From Planctomycetaceae bacterium (GTDB taxonomy: Bacteria; Planctomycetota; Planctomycetia; Pirellulales; Pirellulaceae): a DNA stretch of 64,000 nt. A program made the translations under genes and the position numbers. The notes beneath the pieces were generated by a model that did not search any database, was not told the DNA's origin, and worked only from the letters and a program-made list of their open reading frames with translations. Positions 56,140-64,000 of the stretch are shown one piece after another. The stretch spans positions 78,599 to 142,598 of the forward strand of contig JAHEBQ010000008.1 of assembly GCA_024642205.1 (NCBI GenBank). Direction: 5' to 3'. How positions within the stretch are numbered: the first letter of the stretch is position 1; the number at the start of each line of letters is the position of its first letter.

Positions 56140-56949
56140 ATGAATTTTCCGTCCTCAAAGTTCGTTGACCAAGAATCCCACAAAGCCGCCGATTCAGCGA
56201 GATCCTTCGGCATTTCAGCTTCGTTGTTGTTTCTGGCAATGAGTGTGATGATCATCGCGCCAGGTTGTAACGTCGGTGCACAACGTCACAACACGATTGG
56301 ACGAACAGCGCTGGAACAGGGACAATTCTCAACGGCCGTCAACGAATTCCAAAACGCACTCAACTTGAATCCAAGAAACGCGGACGCATACTACAATTTG
56401 GGAGCCAGCTACTATGCGATGGGCAAGCAAACGAAAAACGCCCAATGGACACAGCAGGCCGAACAGTTTTATCGTCAGGCCATTTCACTCAATGACCAGC
56501 ACGTAGACGCCCACCGCGGTCTGGCTTCCCTGTTGATCGAAACAAATCAGGAAAAATACGCCTTCGATCTGCTTAACACATGGAAGAATCGGTATCCCAC
56601 TTCGACGGAACCCATCGTTGAATTGGCTCGGCTCTACCAGGAATATGGGGACAATCGCCGAGCCACCGACCTGTTGGCCGACGCGTTGAAACTGGACGCC
56701 AACAATGTTCGCGTTCTCAAGGCAATGGGACACGTTCGTGAGATTCAGGGTCAGACTCATCTGGCTCTCGACAACTATTTGCGGGTACTTCAGCTTGACA
56801 ATCAACAAACTGCAGTCGCCTCGAAAGTAGCCAGTCTACAAACCCAATTGGCTCAGGTTCCGGCTGCCAATGGCCAGATCAACAATGGCAATCCTCCCCT
56901 GGCCAGTCCCTCGAGGTATGGCGAAGCAGACCCGTACGTGAAGCGCTAG
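56140..56949 (+). CDS. TPR-repeat lipoprotein
   Basis: About 269 residues. A hydrophobic segment ends in a lipobox-like IIAPGC with Cys43, suggesting lipid attachment. Five or six TPR units follow (for example TALEQGQFSTAVNEFQNALNLNPRNADAYYNLG). The tail is polar. I chose the ATG at 56140; an earlier GTG/ATG pair at 56083-56088 is in frame. TPR lipoproteins act as adaptors in envelope complexes. It lies 219 bases after the anti-sigma gene and may respond to the same control, though this is not shown. Confidence 0.8.
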   Translation: MNFPSSKFVDQESHKAADSARSFGISASLLFLAMSVMIIAPGCNVGAQRHNTIGRTALEQGQFSTAVNEFQNALNLNPRNADAYYNLGASYYAMGKQTKNAQWTQQAEQFYRQAISLNDQHVDAHRGLASLLIETNQEKYAFDLLNTWKNRYPTSTEPIVELARLYQEYGDNRRATDLLADALKLDANNVRVLKAMGHVREIQGQTHLALDNYLRVLQLDNQQTAVASKVASLQTQLAQVPAANGQINNGNPPLASPSRYGEADPYVKR

Positions 56950-56951
56950 CT

Positions 56952-56975
56952 CGAATCGTCGAAGCCCACGATTCG
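56952..56975 (+). terminator. Hairpin directly after TPR gene
   Basis: CGAATCGT (56952-56959) pairs perfectly with ACGATTCG (56968-56975) around an 8-base loop, starting two bases after the stop codon. There is no T-run, so it may be a factor-dependent stop or an mRNA-stabilising hairpin. Confidence 0.4.
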
Positions 56976-57381
56976 CGTTCCGGACCAGATTCAATTGTCG
57001 CCAGGCTTTCAAACCGGTCGCCTTTCTGACGGGATTCGTAATGGTGTCATCTATCCCGTTTTTCGCCTTCAATGGCGACTCCAGAAGACAAATCGTTTCG
57101 CCACTTTTCAGTTTCAATCTCGGCCCTTAGAATTGGCGGACCCGGACATTGGAGTTACGTCTGGGTCCCGGATACTGGCCAGTTTCATTCAAGGTCCATC
57201 GAGCCAACGCACCCAGGGTCGGGTCCATTTTTTTCGTGCCGATGTGCGAAAGCATGCTCCAAGCTTCATGGTGATCAAGGCCCGACGGAGATGAGTTCCC
57301 TACGGAGCACTGAACGATTGCGGAGTTTGACATGATCGGTATTAGGCATGACGTTTTGCTATGAATCTGGATGAGAAAACC
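56976..57381. other. Intergenic region before serC
   Basis: About 405 bases with no recognised gene. TTGACA at 57327-57332 may be a -35 box for serC, but no good -10 is in place. A GAGAAAA segment precedes the chosen serC start. Confidence 0.35.
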
Positions 57382-58488
57382 ATGACGACAACTTTGACAT
57401 CCCGCGTTTTTAATTTTTCGGCTGGCCCGGCAATGCTGCCCCTGCCCGTCCTGCAACAAGTTCAAGATGAAATGCTCTCCTTGCCCGGCGTCGGTGCGAG
57501 CGTCCTTGAAATCAGCCATCGAAGCAAGGACTTCATCGCCATTCTCGAAGATGCGAAACAGCGGATCAAACAACTGACCGAAATGCCCGATACCCATGAG
57601 GTGCTGTTCCTGCAGGGCGGCAGTGCCCTGCAAAATGTGATGATGCCGATGAATTTCCTGACGGAGAAATCGCAAACGGCAGACATGATTTTGACCGGCT
57701 CGTGGAGCAAGAAAACGGCTGCTGAGGTGTTTCGTTTCGGGAAGTTGAATGTCGCATGGGACGGCAAGGAAACAGGCTACCGTCGGGTGCCGCAACAGGA
57801 CGAACTCAAACTGACACCCGACGCGGCATATTGTCACTTGACGTCAAACGAGACGATTCATGGAGTCCAGTTTCGGGAATTGCCTGACACAGGCGACGTG
57901 CCGTTGGTGGTCGACAAATCTTCGGATATGTTCTCAGCACCGATTGACGTTTCGAAATACGGATTGATTTACGCCTGCGCGCAAAAGAATGCCGGGATCG
58001 CAGGTGTCAATGTGCTCATCATTCAGAAAGACCTCCTCGAACGTTGCGACGACCGACTTCCCAGCTATCTGGACTACTCAAAACATTCAGAGAATGACTC
58101 GATGTTCAACACGCCGCCGACGTTCGCGATTTACGTCACAGGGCTGGTCTGTAAATGGCTGCAGGAAGAAATGGGTGGACTGGAAAAAATTCGCGGTTTC
58201 AACGAAGAAAAAGCCAGGCTCGTTTATGACGCGATCGACAACAGCCAGGGCTTTTACAAAGGGCACGCTGCCGTCGCGGATCGTTCTACCATGAACGTGG
58301 TGTTCATGACTGCGGACGATGAGACCGATGCTCGATTTCTCAAGCAAGCCGCGGAAGCCGGAATGACGACACTCAAAGGCCATCGAAGTCTCGGCGGAAT
58401 TCGGGCCTCGATTTACAACGCGATGCCAATCCAGGGCGTCGAATCACTGGTCCAATTCATGTCTGATTTCGCTGAGAAGAACGGATAA
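57382..58488 (+). CDS. serC: Phosphoserine aminotransferase
   Basis: A 368-residue PLP enzyme making 3-phosphoserine from 3-phosphohydroxypyruvate and glutamate. FNFSAGPAMLPLPVL, LFLQGGSALQN, SNETIHGVQ and the PLP lysine Lys202 in YACAQKNAG are typical. HRSLGGIRASIYNAMP near the C-terminus binds phosphate. I chose the ATG at 57382, with GGATGAG eight bases upstream; an ATG at 57361 is in frame. serA follows after 20-76 bases, so the two form a serine biosynthesis operon. Confidence 0.95.
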   Translation: MTTTLTSRVFNFSAGPAMLPLPVLQQVQDEMLSLPGVGASVLEISHRSKDFIAILEDAKQRIKQLTEMPDTHEVLFLQGGSALQNVMMPMNFLTEKSQTADMILTGSWSKKTAAEVFRFGKLNVAWDGKETGYRRVPQQDELKLTPDAAYCHLTSNETIHGVQFRELPDTGDVPLVVDKSSDMFSAPIDVSKYGLIYACAQKNAGIAGVNVLIIQKDLLERCDDRLPSYLDYSKHSENDSMFNTPPTFAIYVTGLVCKWLQEEMGGLEKIRGFNEEKARLVYDAIDNSQGFYKGHAAVADRSTMNVVFMTADDETDARFLKQAAEAGMTTLKGHRSLGGIRASIYNAMPIQGVESLVQFMSDFAEKNG

Positions 58489-58506
58489 CCCCGAACGGAT
58501 AACCCC
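58479..58506 (+). repeat. 14-base tandem duplication at the serC/serA junction
   Basis: GAACGGATAACCCC is present twice in direct succession (58479-58492 and 58493-58506). The first copy contains the serC stop codon, the second lies just before the upstream in-frame ATG of serA at 58508, with GGA at 58497-58499. Confidence 0.9.
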
Positions 58507-58564
58507 AATGACAGTTGCAACTCAACAACCTCCCAGGTCCAAAAACAATTCAGAAAGTGGAAAA

Positions 58565-60184
58565 ATGGCCCGCATCATTGTGCTCGACAACATCGCCAGC
58601 GAGGGGTTGGCGAAACTCGACGCTGCCGCGGGCATTGAGTACGACATCAAAACCGGTCTCAAGGGCGAAGCGCTTCGCGAAACGCTCGCCCAATACGACG
58701 GGGCGGTCTGTCGGAGCGGCGTCAAAATCACCGCCGAATCACTGACGGGAAACAAATCGCTGAAGGCGATCGTCCGGGCAGGTGTCGGCACCGACAACAT
58801 CGACAAACAGGCGGCAACGCTGCTCGGCATCGTGGTCATGAATACACCTGCCGGAAATACGATCAGCACAGCCGAGCATACCATGGCATTGCTACTGGGC
58901 CTATCAAGAAATATCGGACCGGCGTTCTCCAGCCTTCGATCCGGCAACTGGGACCGTGCCAAATTCCAGGGCTCGCAAGTCAGTGGGAAAACACTTGGAA
59001 TCGTGGGTCTCGGTCGGATCGGCCTGGCAGTTGCCTCGCGTGCCATCGCATTTGGGATGAATGTCATCGGTTACGATCCGTTTCTTTCCGCCGAACGGGC
59101 AGCGGACCTGGGAATCACCAAGGTTACAGAAGTCAAGGAGTTGCTCCCGGTCGTCGATTACCTGACAGTCCACACGCCACTGACCCCGGAAACCGAGGGC
59201 ATGATCGGCACGACCGAAGTGAAACTCCTGAAGAAAGGAGCGCGACTGGTAAATTGTGCCCGCGGCGGAATCTACGACAACGACGCGCTGGTGGAGGGCC
59301 TGGCATCAGGGCATCTCGGCGGGGTGGCGCTCGATGTTTACCCGGAAGAACCATGCACAGACAATCCTCTTTTTCAGATGGACCATGTTCTCTGCACACC
59401 GCATCTTGGCGCCAGCACGGACGAAGCCCAGATCGAAGTCGCAGTCGAAGCGGTTGACCTGCTGATCAACTTCTTGACGACCGGTGAAATAAAATCAGCG
59501 GTCAATGCCGTCTCCCTGGACCCGAAGACACTTTCGGCCCTTCGAAGCTACCTCGATGTGGCGCATCGACTGGGAATATTACTGGGGCAATGGCATGGTG
59601 GAGCGATCGATAGCTGCGAGCTTGAGTTTGAAGGCGAACTTGCTGAAAAAGACACCCGTCCACTGGTTTCGGCGTTTTGCGCTGGACTGATTGGACACGT
59701 GATCGACGACGCCAATTTCATCAACGCGGAGATGCTCTGCCGGGATCGTGGGATTGATATCCTGCGAACCTCCAATTCCGACAATGGAGATTTCAGTAGT
59801 TGCATTTCCGCGACGGTCAAAGGAGAAGGGCGAGTTCATCTGGCTGCGGGAACGCTGTTTGGAAAAAGCATGCCACGCCTGGTGCGTTTGGATTCCTATC
59901 GAACCGAAACCTACCTGGATGGCAACTTGTTGATTTTCAATCACACCGATATTCCCGGGATCATCGGCTACGTGGGAAATGTTCTGGCCAATGAAGACGT
60001 TAACATTGCCCAAATGGCGGTGGGTCGCCAGGGAGAGCAGGGCGGTGCAGCAATCGGGATTCTGAATCTCGACTCGGTGGCATCCCAACAGACCCTCGAT
60101 CGAGTAAAGGAAAACGACGCGATTGACTCAGTCCACCTGATCAAGATGCCCGCACTGGATGAGTTACCCGACTGGCTTGCATAG
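58565..60184 (+). CDS. serA: D-3-phosphoglycerate dehydrogenase (long form with ACT domain)
   Basis: A 539-residue enzyme for the first step of serine synthesis. GLGRIG at 148-153 binds NAD; the catalytic triad lies in NCARGG (Arg), YPEEP (Glu) and TPHLGAST (His). An intervening domain (about 320-450) and an ACT domain from about 455 (IFNHTDIPGIIGYVGNVL) show the serine-regulated long form. The ATG at 58565 follows AAGTGGAAAA and begins at the usual MARIIVLD; an ATG at 58508 would add 19 residues. A terminator-like hairpin follows at 60246. Confidence 0.95.
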   Translation: MARIIVLDNIASEGLAKLDAAAGIEYDIKTGLKGEALRETLAQYDGAVCRSGVKITAESLTGNKSLKAIVRAGVGTDNIDKQAATLLGIVVMNTPAGNTISTAEHTMALLLGLSRNIGPAFSSLRSGNWDRAKFQGSQVSGKTLGIVGLGRIGLAVASRAIAFGMNVIGYDPFLSAERAADLGITKVTEVKELLPVVDYLTVHTPLTPETEGMIGTTEVKLLKKGARLVNCARGGIYDNDALVEGLASGHLGGVALDVYPEEPCTDNPLFQMDHVLCTPHLGASTDEAQIEVAVEAVDLLINFLTTGEIKSAVNAVSLDPKTLSALRSYLDVAHRLGILLGQWHGGAIDSCELEFEGELAEKDTRPLVSAFCAGLIGHVIDDANFINAEMLCRDRGIDILRTSNSDNGDFSSCISATVKGEGRVHLAAGTLFGKSMPRLVRLDSYRTETYLDGNLLIFNHTDIPGIIGYVGNVLANEDVNIAQMAVGRQGEQGGAAIGILNLDSVASQQTLDRVKENDAIDSVHLIKMPALDELPDWLA

Positions 60185-60245
60185 GTCGAGAGACCATCGG
60201 CCTGGCCAAATTGACTTCGCAACCCTCACGACACGAACGGTTGGG

Positions 60246-60265
60246 AAAAGCCCCGTCGGGTTTTT
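60246..60265 (+). terminator. Terminator-like hairpin after serA
   Basis: AAAAGCCC (60246-60253) pairs with GGGTTTTT (60258-60265), one G-T pair, around CGTC, ending in five T. It lies 62 bases after the serA stop and directly abuts the GTG used as start of the next gene. That makes readthrough or a later start for the peptidase possible. Confidence 0.55.
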
Positions 60266-61828
60266 GTGTCTGTACAGGATATTTCGTCGACAGATTCCAG
60301 AGTTTCGATTAGTTTGGACCTGGGGCGTAACATCACGGGCTGGTTTGGGCGTTGTGAACCGTTGGCTCGAACAAGAACAGATGGATCGGATTGGTCTCAG
60401 GGCTGGGATGTTGTTTCTGGTTTTGCCTGGACAATCATGAACCTCGTGATCGGTTTTGTGATTTTACTTTGCCTGTTTTGCAGCGAATTTCGCGGAGCAG
60501 AAGTGGCAAAGGACTGGTGGCCGCGAATGCTGATGGTCGGAATTGTCACCATGACGGTCCCGGGCCTGGCGCTGTTTCAAACCCTGATTGTCTCCCGGCG
60601 ACTGCGTGGTGTCGATCTCGGGGACAACCAGAGCAGCGCGGTATTGACCCGTATCTCGGTTTGTCACAGCGCCGTCTGGTTGATCGCCAGTTTGGCCATT
60701 GTCTGGGCGGTTCGCTGGCAGGATGTTGTTCGCGGAACATGGGAACTGGATCGTTGGCCGCTGATTGATGAAGTCATGATTCTTGCACCAGTAATTCTCT
60801 CCCTGGTTGCATCATGGGCCATTTTCTTCGAAGTCCAACAGTCAATTGACGGGACCGGTGGCCACCCGCTGGGGCTGGAGAATATCAAGCGGCGGATCGA
60901 ATACGTTTCGATCCGGTTTCGGATTTATTTTCTCCTGGCCCTGATCCCCGTCACCCTGGTCGTGCTCTCGCGCGATTTGGCACCGTGGATGCGGCAACTC
61001 AATTCGGCGCAAACCACAATCGCATACCTCATTTCGGCCCTGGCGTTTATGGCTGGCTTTCCGCTGCTGTTGCTGTTCATTTGGCGAACCAGAAGAATTG
61101 ATGATCATGAGCTGAAGTCAGAATTGATGAAAACCTGCATTCGGCACCGACTCCATGTTCATGACATTCGGATTTGGAACACGGGGAACCAGATTGTCAA
61201 CGCACTGGTCGCGGGGATCCTGCCTCAGCTGCGCGTTATTCTGCTCTCGGACTCTCTCGTCAAATGGTTTCCAAAAAATGAGCTTCTGGCCATTGTGCGG
61301 CACGAAGCAGGCCACCTGCGCCTCTGGCATCTACCGATTCGAATTGCGTTTATCGTTCTTCCGTTGATTGCATTGGCGATGGACGAAAAAAATTCATGGG
61401 GAGTGATTAACCGACTTGATTCCTTGTCCGTTGATTTGGGACTTCCGGCTGGTTCCGGCGTTGCCACGATTGTAATCGTGTATTTGGTATATCTGTTTTT
61501 CTGCCTTCCATGGCTTTCGCATCGCATGGAATTCGAAGCGGACATCTACGCTTGCCATGCCTGCTCGCTTAACGGCAAGAAATCAGCGATTCATCCTGAC
61601 TTGGCGAGCGATATGTCCGACGCTTTGCTCCGACTCGCTTCCGTCGTCCCGTCCCAGTATGAGCGCCGAACACTCATGCATCCGAGTCTTGGTGAGCGAA
61701 TTGCATTGATTCGTGACATTCGGGAATCACCTGTGAAAGCCGAACGGTTTCTCATTTCCATCGCCCGACGGCGGCGGATCGCGCTGGCCATTTTGTCGGC
61801 GTTTTGTTTGCTTACGACACTGGTCTAG
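60266..61828 (+). CDS. Membrane M48-type metallopeptidase
   Basis: A 520-residue integral membrane protein with six or more helices. HEAGH at 346-350 (IVRHEAGHLRLWH) and EFEAD near 422-426 form the M48 zinc site; RMEFEADIYAC and LMHPSLGERIALIR complete the family pattern. Relatives (HtpX, BlaR1-like) degrade membrane proteins or regulators. The start is doubtful: GTG at 60266 abuts a terminator hairpin, and the ATG at 60437 would remove the first 57 residues but begin inside a helix. It is not linked to a repressor gene, so a BlaR-type sensor role is not supported. Confidence 0.83.
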   Translation: MSVQDISSTDSRVSISLDLGRNITGWFGRCEPLARTRTDGSDWSQGWDVVSGFAWTIMNLVIGFVILLCLFCSEFRGAEVAKDWWPRMLMVGIVTMTVPGLALFQTLIVSRRLRGVDLGDNQSSAVLTRISVCHSAVWLIASLAIVWAVRWQDVVRGTWELDRWPLIDEVMILAPVILSLVASWAIFFEVQQSIDGTGGHPLGLENIKRRIEYVSIRFRIYFLLALIPVTLVVLSRDLAPWMRQLNSAQTTIAYLISALAFMAGFPLLLLFIWRTRRIDDHELKSELMKTCIRHRLHVHDIRIWNTGNQIVNALVAGILPQLRVILLSDSLVKWFPKNELLAIVRHEAGHLRLWHLPIRIAFIVLPLIALAMDEKNSWGVINRLDSLSVDLGLPAGSGVATIVIVYLVYLFFCLPWLSHRMEFEADIYACHACSLNGKKSAIHPDLASDMSDALLRLASVVPSQYERRTLMHPSLGERIALIRDIRESPVKAERFLISIARRRRIALAILSAFCLLTTLV

Positions 61829-62096
61829 CCGACTCTTCGAAACTGCCCAGATTATTGCTCAATAGCGACCGGTTCCATCGGTTTGCAGGTTCTTCCAGTC
61901 CGGGATCTTACGTTACCGGGCGTTGCCGTTACAACCGGTCAGCGAATCCAGGGATTTTCAGATTTGAATCTCACGCCGCCCAGTTTTCGAAGCTATATAA
62001 GATTGGCAAAACTCCTAATCAAGTTCATTCTGACCCGGACGAACTTGGAAAACGACGGTAGCAAACATTCGATTTTCATCCTGTTTCGGGTCAATC

Positions 62097-62318
62097 ATGT
62101 CACTTTCAAATCCGCCCTTGTCGATTCAAATAAACGCTGCGGTCATACACAGTCCGCATCTGAATTTCAGCCGTCTTCACATCCAGAACGACGCGGGCCG
62201 AGTCATAATTCGGGGCTCGGTTCAGTCGTTTTTTGAAAAACAAATGGCACAGGAAACCCTCCGCAAAATCGACGGCGTCGAATCAATTGAAAACCAGTTG
62301 GAGGTTACCTGGTCCTAG
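62097..62318 (+). CDS. Small BON-domain protein
   Basis: A 73-residue protein made of one BON-type alpha/beta unit. The pattern NDAGRVIIRGSV, then a helix, then KIDGVESIENQLEVTW is diagnostic. It has no signal peptide. BON domains bind membranes or lipids. It has GGG six bases before the ATG. It lies 268 bases after the M48 peptidase and 18 bases before a small membrane protein gene. Function unknown. Confidence 0.7.
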   Translation: MSLSNPPLSIQINAAVIHSPHLNFSRLHIQNDAGRVIIRGSVQSFFEKQMAQETLRKIDGVESIENQLEVTWS

Positions 62319-62336
62319 TTTGAGCGAATCAGTCAG

Positions 62337-62522
62337 GTGGTAGGTCCATTGAAAAAGAACGGTCAAGATCTCTGGTCGGCCAGTTTGCTCGATACATTTG
62401 CCGATGCAGCACGAGAGCTTCGGTACGAATCCAATCGCGCTGCCTCGATTTCCATTGCGCGAGCGACACTATTGATCATCGGACTGGTTGTCGCACTGCT
62501 TTTGCAATACTGGTTGTCGTGA
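62337..62522 (+). CDS. Small single-pass membrane protein
   Basis: A 61-residue protein. The first 40 residues are polar and amphipathic (LWSASLLDTFADAAREL) and the last 21 are a TM helix ending YWLS. No family is recognised. The start could be GTG at 62337 or TTG at 62349. The 18-base gap suggests co-transcription with the BON gene; a strong terminator follows. Confidence 0.55.
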   Translation: MVGPLKKNGQDLWSASLLDTFADAARELRYESNRAASISIARATLLIIGLVVALLLQYWLS

Positions 62523-62547
62523 TGTCAGCGCTACCGGCAAACGGCGC

Positions 62548-62579
62548 AAAAAAAAGGCGGCACTTGAACAAGCGCCACC
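62548..62579 (-). terminator. Strong rho-independent terminator between convergent genes
   Basis: On the minus strand GGTGGCGCTTG pairs with CAAGTGCCGCC in an 11-base stem (two wobble pairs) followed by eight T. It serves the secreted hypothetical gene ending at 62622. Read on the plus strand the same stem is followed by TGATTTTTC, so it may also stop transcripts from the small membrane protein gene. Confidence 0.8.
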
Positions 62580-62621
62580 TGATTTTTCAAAAACCGATTT
62601 AGCCGGACTGCTGGTGCAATC

Positions 62622-63635
62622 CTATCCACCGAAAAGCAGTTCCAACTGCTCGGCTTGTTTGCCCACCCAGGCATTGAAACCGGTGGGAGTTGGAATCTTG
62701 ATCGAAACCACGGTCCCCTCGTTGGAAGCACTGAGTGAATTTGCGAAGTTCTCGGCAACAGCAGCCCCGTCTGCGTCCTGCTCACGAATCATCGGCAAAG
62801 CACCCTGGATTCCCATCTTGGCCATTCCGAGAAGCGAATCGAGGCCTTCCTTCAGCTCGACCGCGTCCTCTTCGTTAACGCCGTTGGCTTTTACCGTCAG
62901 CAAATCTCCGCCCGATACATCAATAACGATCGAAATATCCTTGATGTTGTCAATCAAGTCCATGTAGACCCCAACCGTCGGGTCAGGTGCGTTTTGCTTT
63001 CCCATGGCGACCATTTCAGCAACCAATCCCTTGGCACCGGCAAAGTCCATCGCCAACCGAACGGCAGCTTCTGGCGTGCCTTGTGCTGCTGCCGCCAGGT
63101 TGTCAGTCAAAAGATTGCGATTGGGCTGAAACAGGAAAGTTTCGGTGCCAACTTCCACGGTTTTCGTGTCGACTTTGTGAATCAGTATGCCAGCAGGAGC
63201 TCCCGCTTGTTCCGGCGTTTTATAAAACGTCTGGCCATCATGGTCTACGGTGCCACCATTTTCATTTTCGATCTTGGCGAACAACTTATTAACCGCGGCT
63301 TCATCATTGAAGTACATTTTGACGAAAAAATTCATGGGCATTTCACCCATTTCAATCGACATGGCTGACTGCATGTCTTCCGGGGCGCTCATTGCCCCAA
63401 AGATGCGATCCAACGAAGCTGGGTCCAGTCCTTCATCGCCGGACTGGGATTGCATGGCGCTAAACTTGTCTGCAAGCTTCAACTCCTGCGCCAGTTTACT
63501 GCCTCGAATGCTGTCCATTCGAATATCGAAAACCAGGACAGCTTTCTGATTTTCCTCCAATGGTGCCGTTTGAGCGATGGCTGGCATGCAGACCGCCGAC
63601 AACAAAAGGAAACAGGATATTGCCACAACTCGCAT
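62622..63635 (-). CDS. Secreted hypothetical protein
   Basis: A 337-residue exported protein with signal peptide MRVVAISCFLLLSAVCMPAIA. The rest is alpha/beta with stretches such as AVLVFDIRMDSIRGSKLAQEL and FNDEAAVNKLFAKIENENGG. I do not recognise a family; the N-terminal pattern resembles the outer part of the pseudokinase at 33-36 kb (SAPKLLFVFRPAEI), a tentative link. I chose the ATG at 63635 because GGGGAG lies seven bases upstream. It has its own strong terminator. Confidence 0.75.
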   Translation of the reverse strand: MRVVAISCFLLLSAVCMPAIAQTAPLEENQKAVLVFDIRMDSIRGSKLAQELKLADKFSAMQSQSGDEGLDPASLDRIFGAMSAPEDMQSAMSIEMGEMPMNFFVKMYFNDEAAVNKLFAKIENENGGTVDHDGQTFYKTPEQAGAPAGILIHKVDTKTVEVGTETFLFQPNRNLLTDNLAAAAQGTPEAAVRLAMDFAGAKGLVAEMVAMGKQNAPDPTVGVYMDLIDNIKDISIVIDVSGGDLLTVKANGVNEEDAVELKEGLDSLLGMAKMGIQGALPMIREQDADGAAVAENFANSLSASNEGTVVSIKIPTPTGFNAWVGKQAEQLELLFGG

Positions 63636-63770
63636 GTTTTGACTCCCCAAAAAAAAGTTGATGTGTAATGATTTGACTTCACTTGACCCGGTCGCCTGAC
63701 AACCGACTGCCAGACAAAATTGCCCAGCATTCAGTGTGTTTCATTTTTCGGAACGCAAACGTACCAGATT

Positions 63771-64000
63771 TTATATACCCTGACGCGAGGATAAATGTTT
63801 CGATTTCATGAATTCGATCGCAGCAGCCAGAGCCTCCTCGATTTTCCCGGGATCCTTGCCCCCGGCTTGGGCCAAGTCCGGTTTTCCGCCACCTTTACCA
63901 CCTACCACCGAAGCGACTTCGCCTATCCATTTTCCGGCATGGAAACCTTGGTCCACCAATTCACGACTCAGTCCCGCCGTCAGCATAACCTCGTTTCCCC
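63771..64000 (-). CDS. alaS: Alanyl-tRNA synthetase, C-terminal end
   Basis: The last 75 residues of AlaS; the gene continues past the window edge. The glycine-rich GGKGGGKPDLAQAGGKDPGKIEEAL is the conserved end of the DHHA1 domain, which, with the editing domain, clears mischarged tRNA-Ala. The stop is at 63771, followed on the minus strand by the secreted hypothetical gene 135 bases on. Confidence 0.95.
   Translation of the reverse strand, partial: GNEVMLTAGLSRELVDQGFHAGKWIGEVASVVGGKGGGKPDLAQAGGKDPGKIEEALAAAIEFMKSKHLSSRQGI

Noticed and set aside
60266..61828. BlaR1/MecR1-type antibiotic sensor
   Set aside because: No penicillin-binding sensor domain and no BlaI-type repressor gene next to it.

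Overview
This 64 kb window looks like an ordinary chromosomal stretch from a member of the Planctomycetota, probably Pirellulaceae-like. The pointers are a secreted metalloprotease with an N-terminal LEPR motif, a formylmethanofuran dehydrogenase subunit A homologue (H4MPT-type C1 genes are known in planctomycetes), double DUF1080 and BNR-repeat secreted proteins, a serine hydrolase fused to a NamZ-type muramidase, a kinase-like membrane protein, and frequent GTG/TTG starts. No phage, transposase, plasmid or CRISPR genes were recognised. There is one tRNA (Gly, CCC) and no rRNA.

Layout. 0-9 kb: 3' part of a sodium:solute symporter, a serine hydrolase-NamZ fusion, tRNA-Gly, a LEPR metzincin and an M1 peptidase. 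9-22 kb: a large BNR-repeat protein, rhamnulokinase, a glycine-zipper protein with a QPQYA repeat, a rhamnulose-1-phosphate aldolase/dehydrogenase fusion, and a divergent lutA-lutB-lutC-glycosyltransferase operon with 4-nt overlaps. 22-33 kb: a thioester-reductase-like SDR, a DUF1080 protein, ispH, a prenyl-synthase-like protein with damaged motifs, an EamA transporter, a membrane MutS-like ATPase and gdhA. 33-48 kb: a pseudokinase, a zinc-ribbon/STN-like membrane protein, fhcA, a YiiX-like hydrolase, a MORN/YwqK-repeat protein, a GIY-YIG protein with a signal peptide, and a YhhQ-type transporter. 48-64 kb: gcvT-gcvH-gcvP-lipoate ligase; an FHA / ECF sigma / zinc anti-sigma / TPR lipoprotein set; serC-serA; an M48 peptidase; a BON protein with a small membrane protein; a secreted hypothetical; and the 3' end of alaS.

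How genes connect. Rhamnulokinase, the RhaEW-type fusion and LutABC together could take L-rhamnulose through L-lactaldehyde and L-lactate to pyruvate (rhamnose isomerase is not in the window). SerC/SerA, the glycine cleavage operon with its lipoate ligase, and FhcA all touch serine, glycine and one-carbon metabolism. The most unusual loci are the pseudokinase next to the zinc-ribbon/STN-like protein, the membrane MutS-like ATPase, the exported GIY-YIG protein, the prenyl-synthase-like protein with missing aspartates, and the ECF/FHA promoter preceded by two abutting palindromes. All functional calls rest on reading motifs by eye; no database search was run.
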